Shown here: piece by piece, positions 63,991 through 64,000 of the stretch
Layout: every line of letters starts with the position of its first letter
Position numbering within the stretch: position 1 is the first letter of the stretch
NCBI GenBank assembly: GCA_024516035.1
Contig: CM044959.1
Span: 9,181,665 to 9,245,664, forward strand
DNA length: 64,000 nt
Source: Bactericera cockerelli
Taxonomy: Eukaryota > Arthropoda > Insecta > Hemiptera > Triozidae
Reading direction: 5' to 3'
Notes under the pieces: model-generated
Seen by the model: only the letters and a program-made list of their open reading frames with translations
Told to the model about the DNA's origin: nothing
Database searches by the model: none
Program-made: the position numbers and the translations under genes

Positions 63991-64000
63991 GTGAGTTGCT

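Overview
The window looks like an AT-rich, repeat-dense piece of an insect nuclear genome. The evidence is spliced genes with GT/AG introns, tRNA- and 5S-rRNA-derived SINEs, a poly(A)-tailed LINE, hAT- and mariner-style MITEs, Helitrons and long polypurine/polypyrimidine tracts. The mix resembles a hemipteran such as a planthopper or leafhopper, but that placement is inference. There is no sign of prokaryotic or viral gene organisation, and almost all open reading frames are low-complexity or repeat shadows.

The only gene recognised with confidence is at the right edge. Three plus-strand exons (56793-56996, 58749-58931, 63818-63990) encode the signal peptide and N-terminal domain of a lysosomal beta-glucuronidase (glycoside hydrolase family 2). 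The gene runs off the window at a phase-2 donor. Its exon-1 3' end is triplicated by a 105-bp tandem repeat, creating two extra 36-nt in-frame exon copies, each with its own AG acceptor and GT donor. A second gene probably starts on the minus strand at about 52.06 kb: a CpG-rich promoter with NRF1-like and CRE palindromes, a strong Kozak ATG, a signal-peptide exon and a good donor. Its later exons are not identified.

Layout: 0-4.2 kb holds SINE fragments, a 66-bp minisatellite and a purine tract. 4.2-8.6 kb is a 5'-truncated, frameshifted LINE (ORF1 C-terminal part, endonuclease, reverse transcriptase) lying inside a purine microsatellite. 8.8-20 kb has very long CT/GA tracts, MITE pairs and nested SINEs. 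20-29 kb has Helentron-like repeats, a 240-bp Helitron and hAT-like elements with target duplications. 29.3-31.5 kb is a 2.1-kb TA-flanked palindrome. 31.5-43 kb has GC-rich and hAT MITEs, a 38-bp tandem array, a nested GGTACC-rich element and two long hairpins. 43-50 kb has tandem arrays and two full-length inverted copies of a Helentron-like family. 50-64 kb is the gene-bearing part with many SINEs, including a 5S-SINE triplet in beta-glucuronidase intron 2.

At least seven SINE families recur (named A, B, C, D, G, H, I here). D is 5S-rRNA-headed and shares its 3' body with tRNA-headed family I. Boundaries of repeats are read by eye and may be off by several bases.
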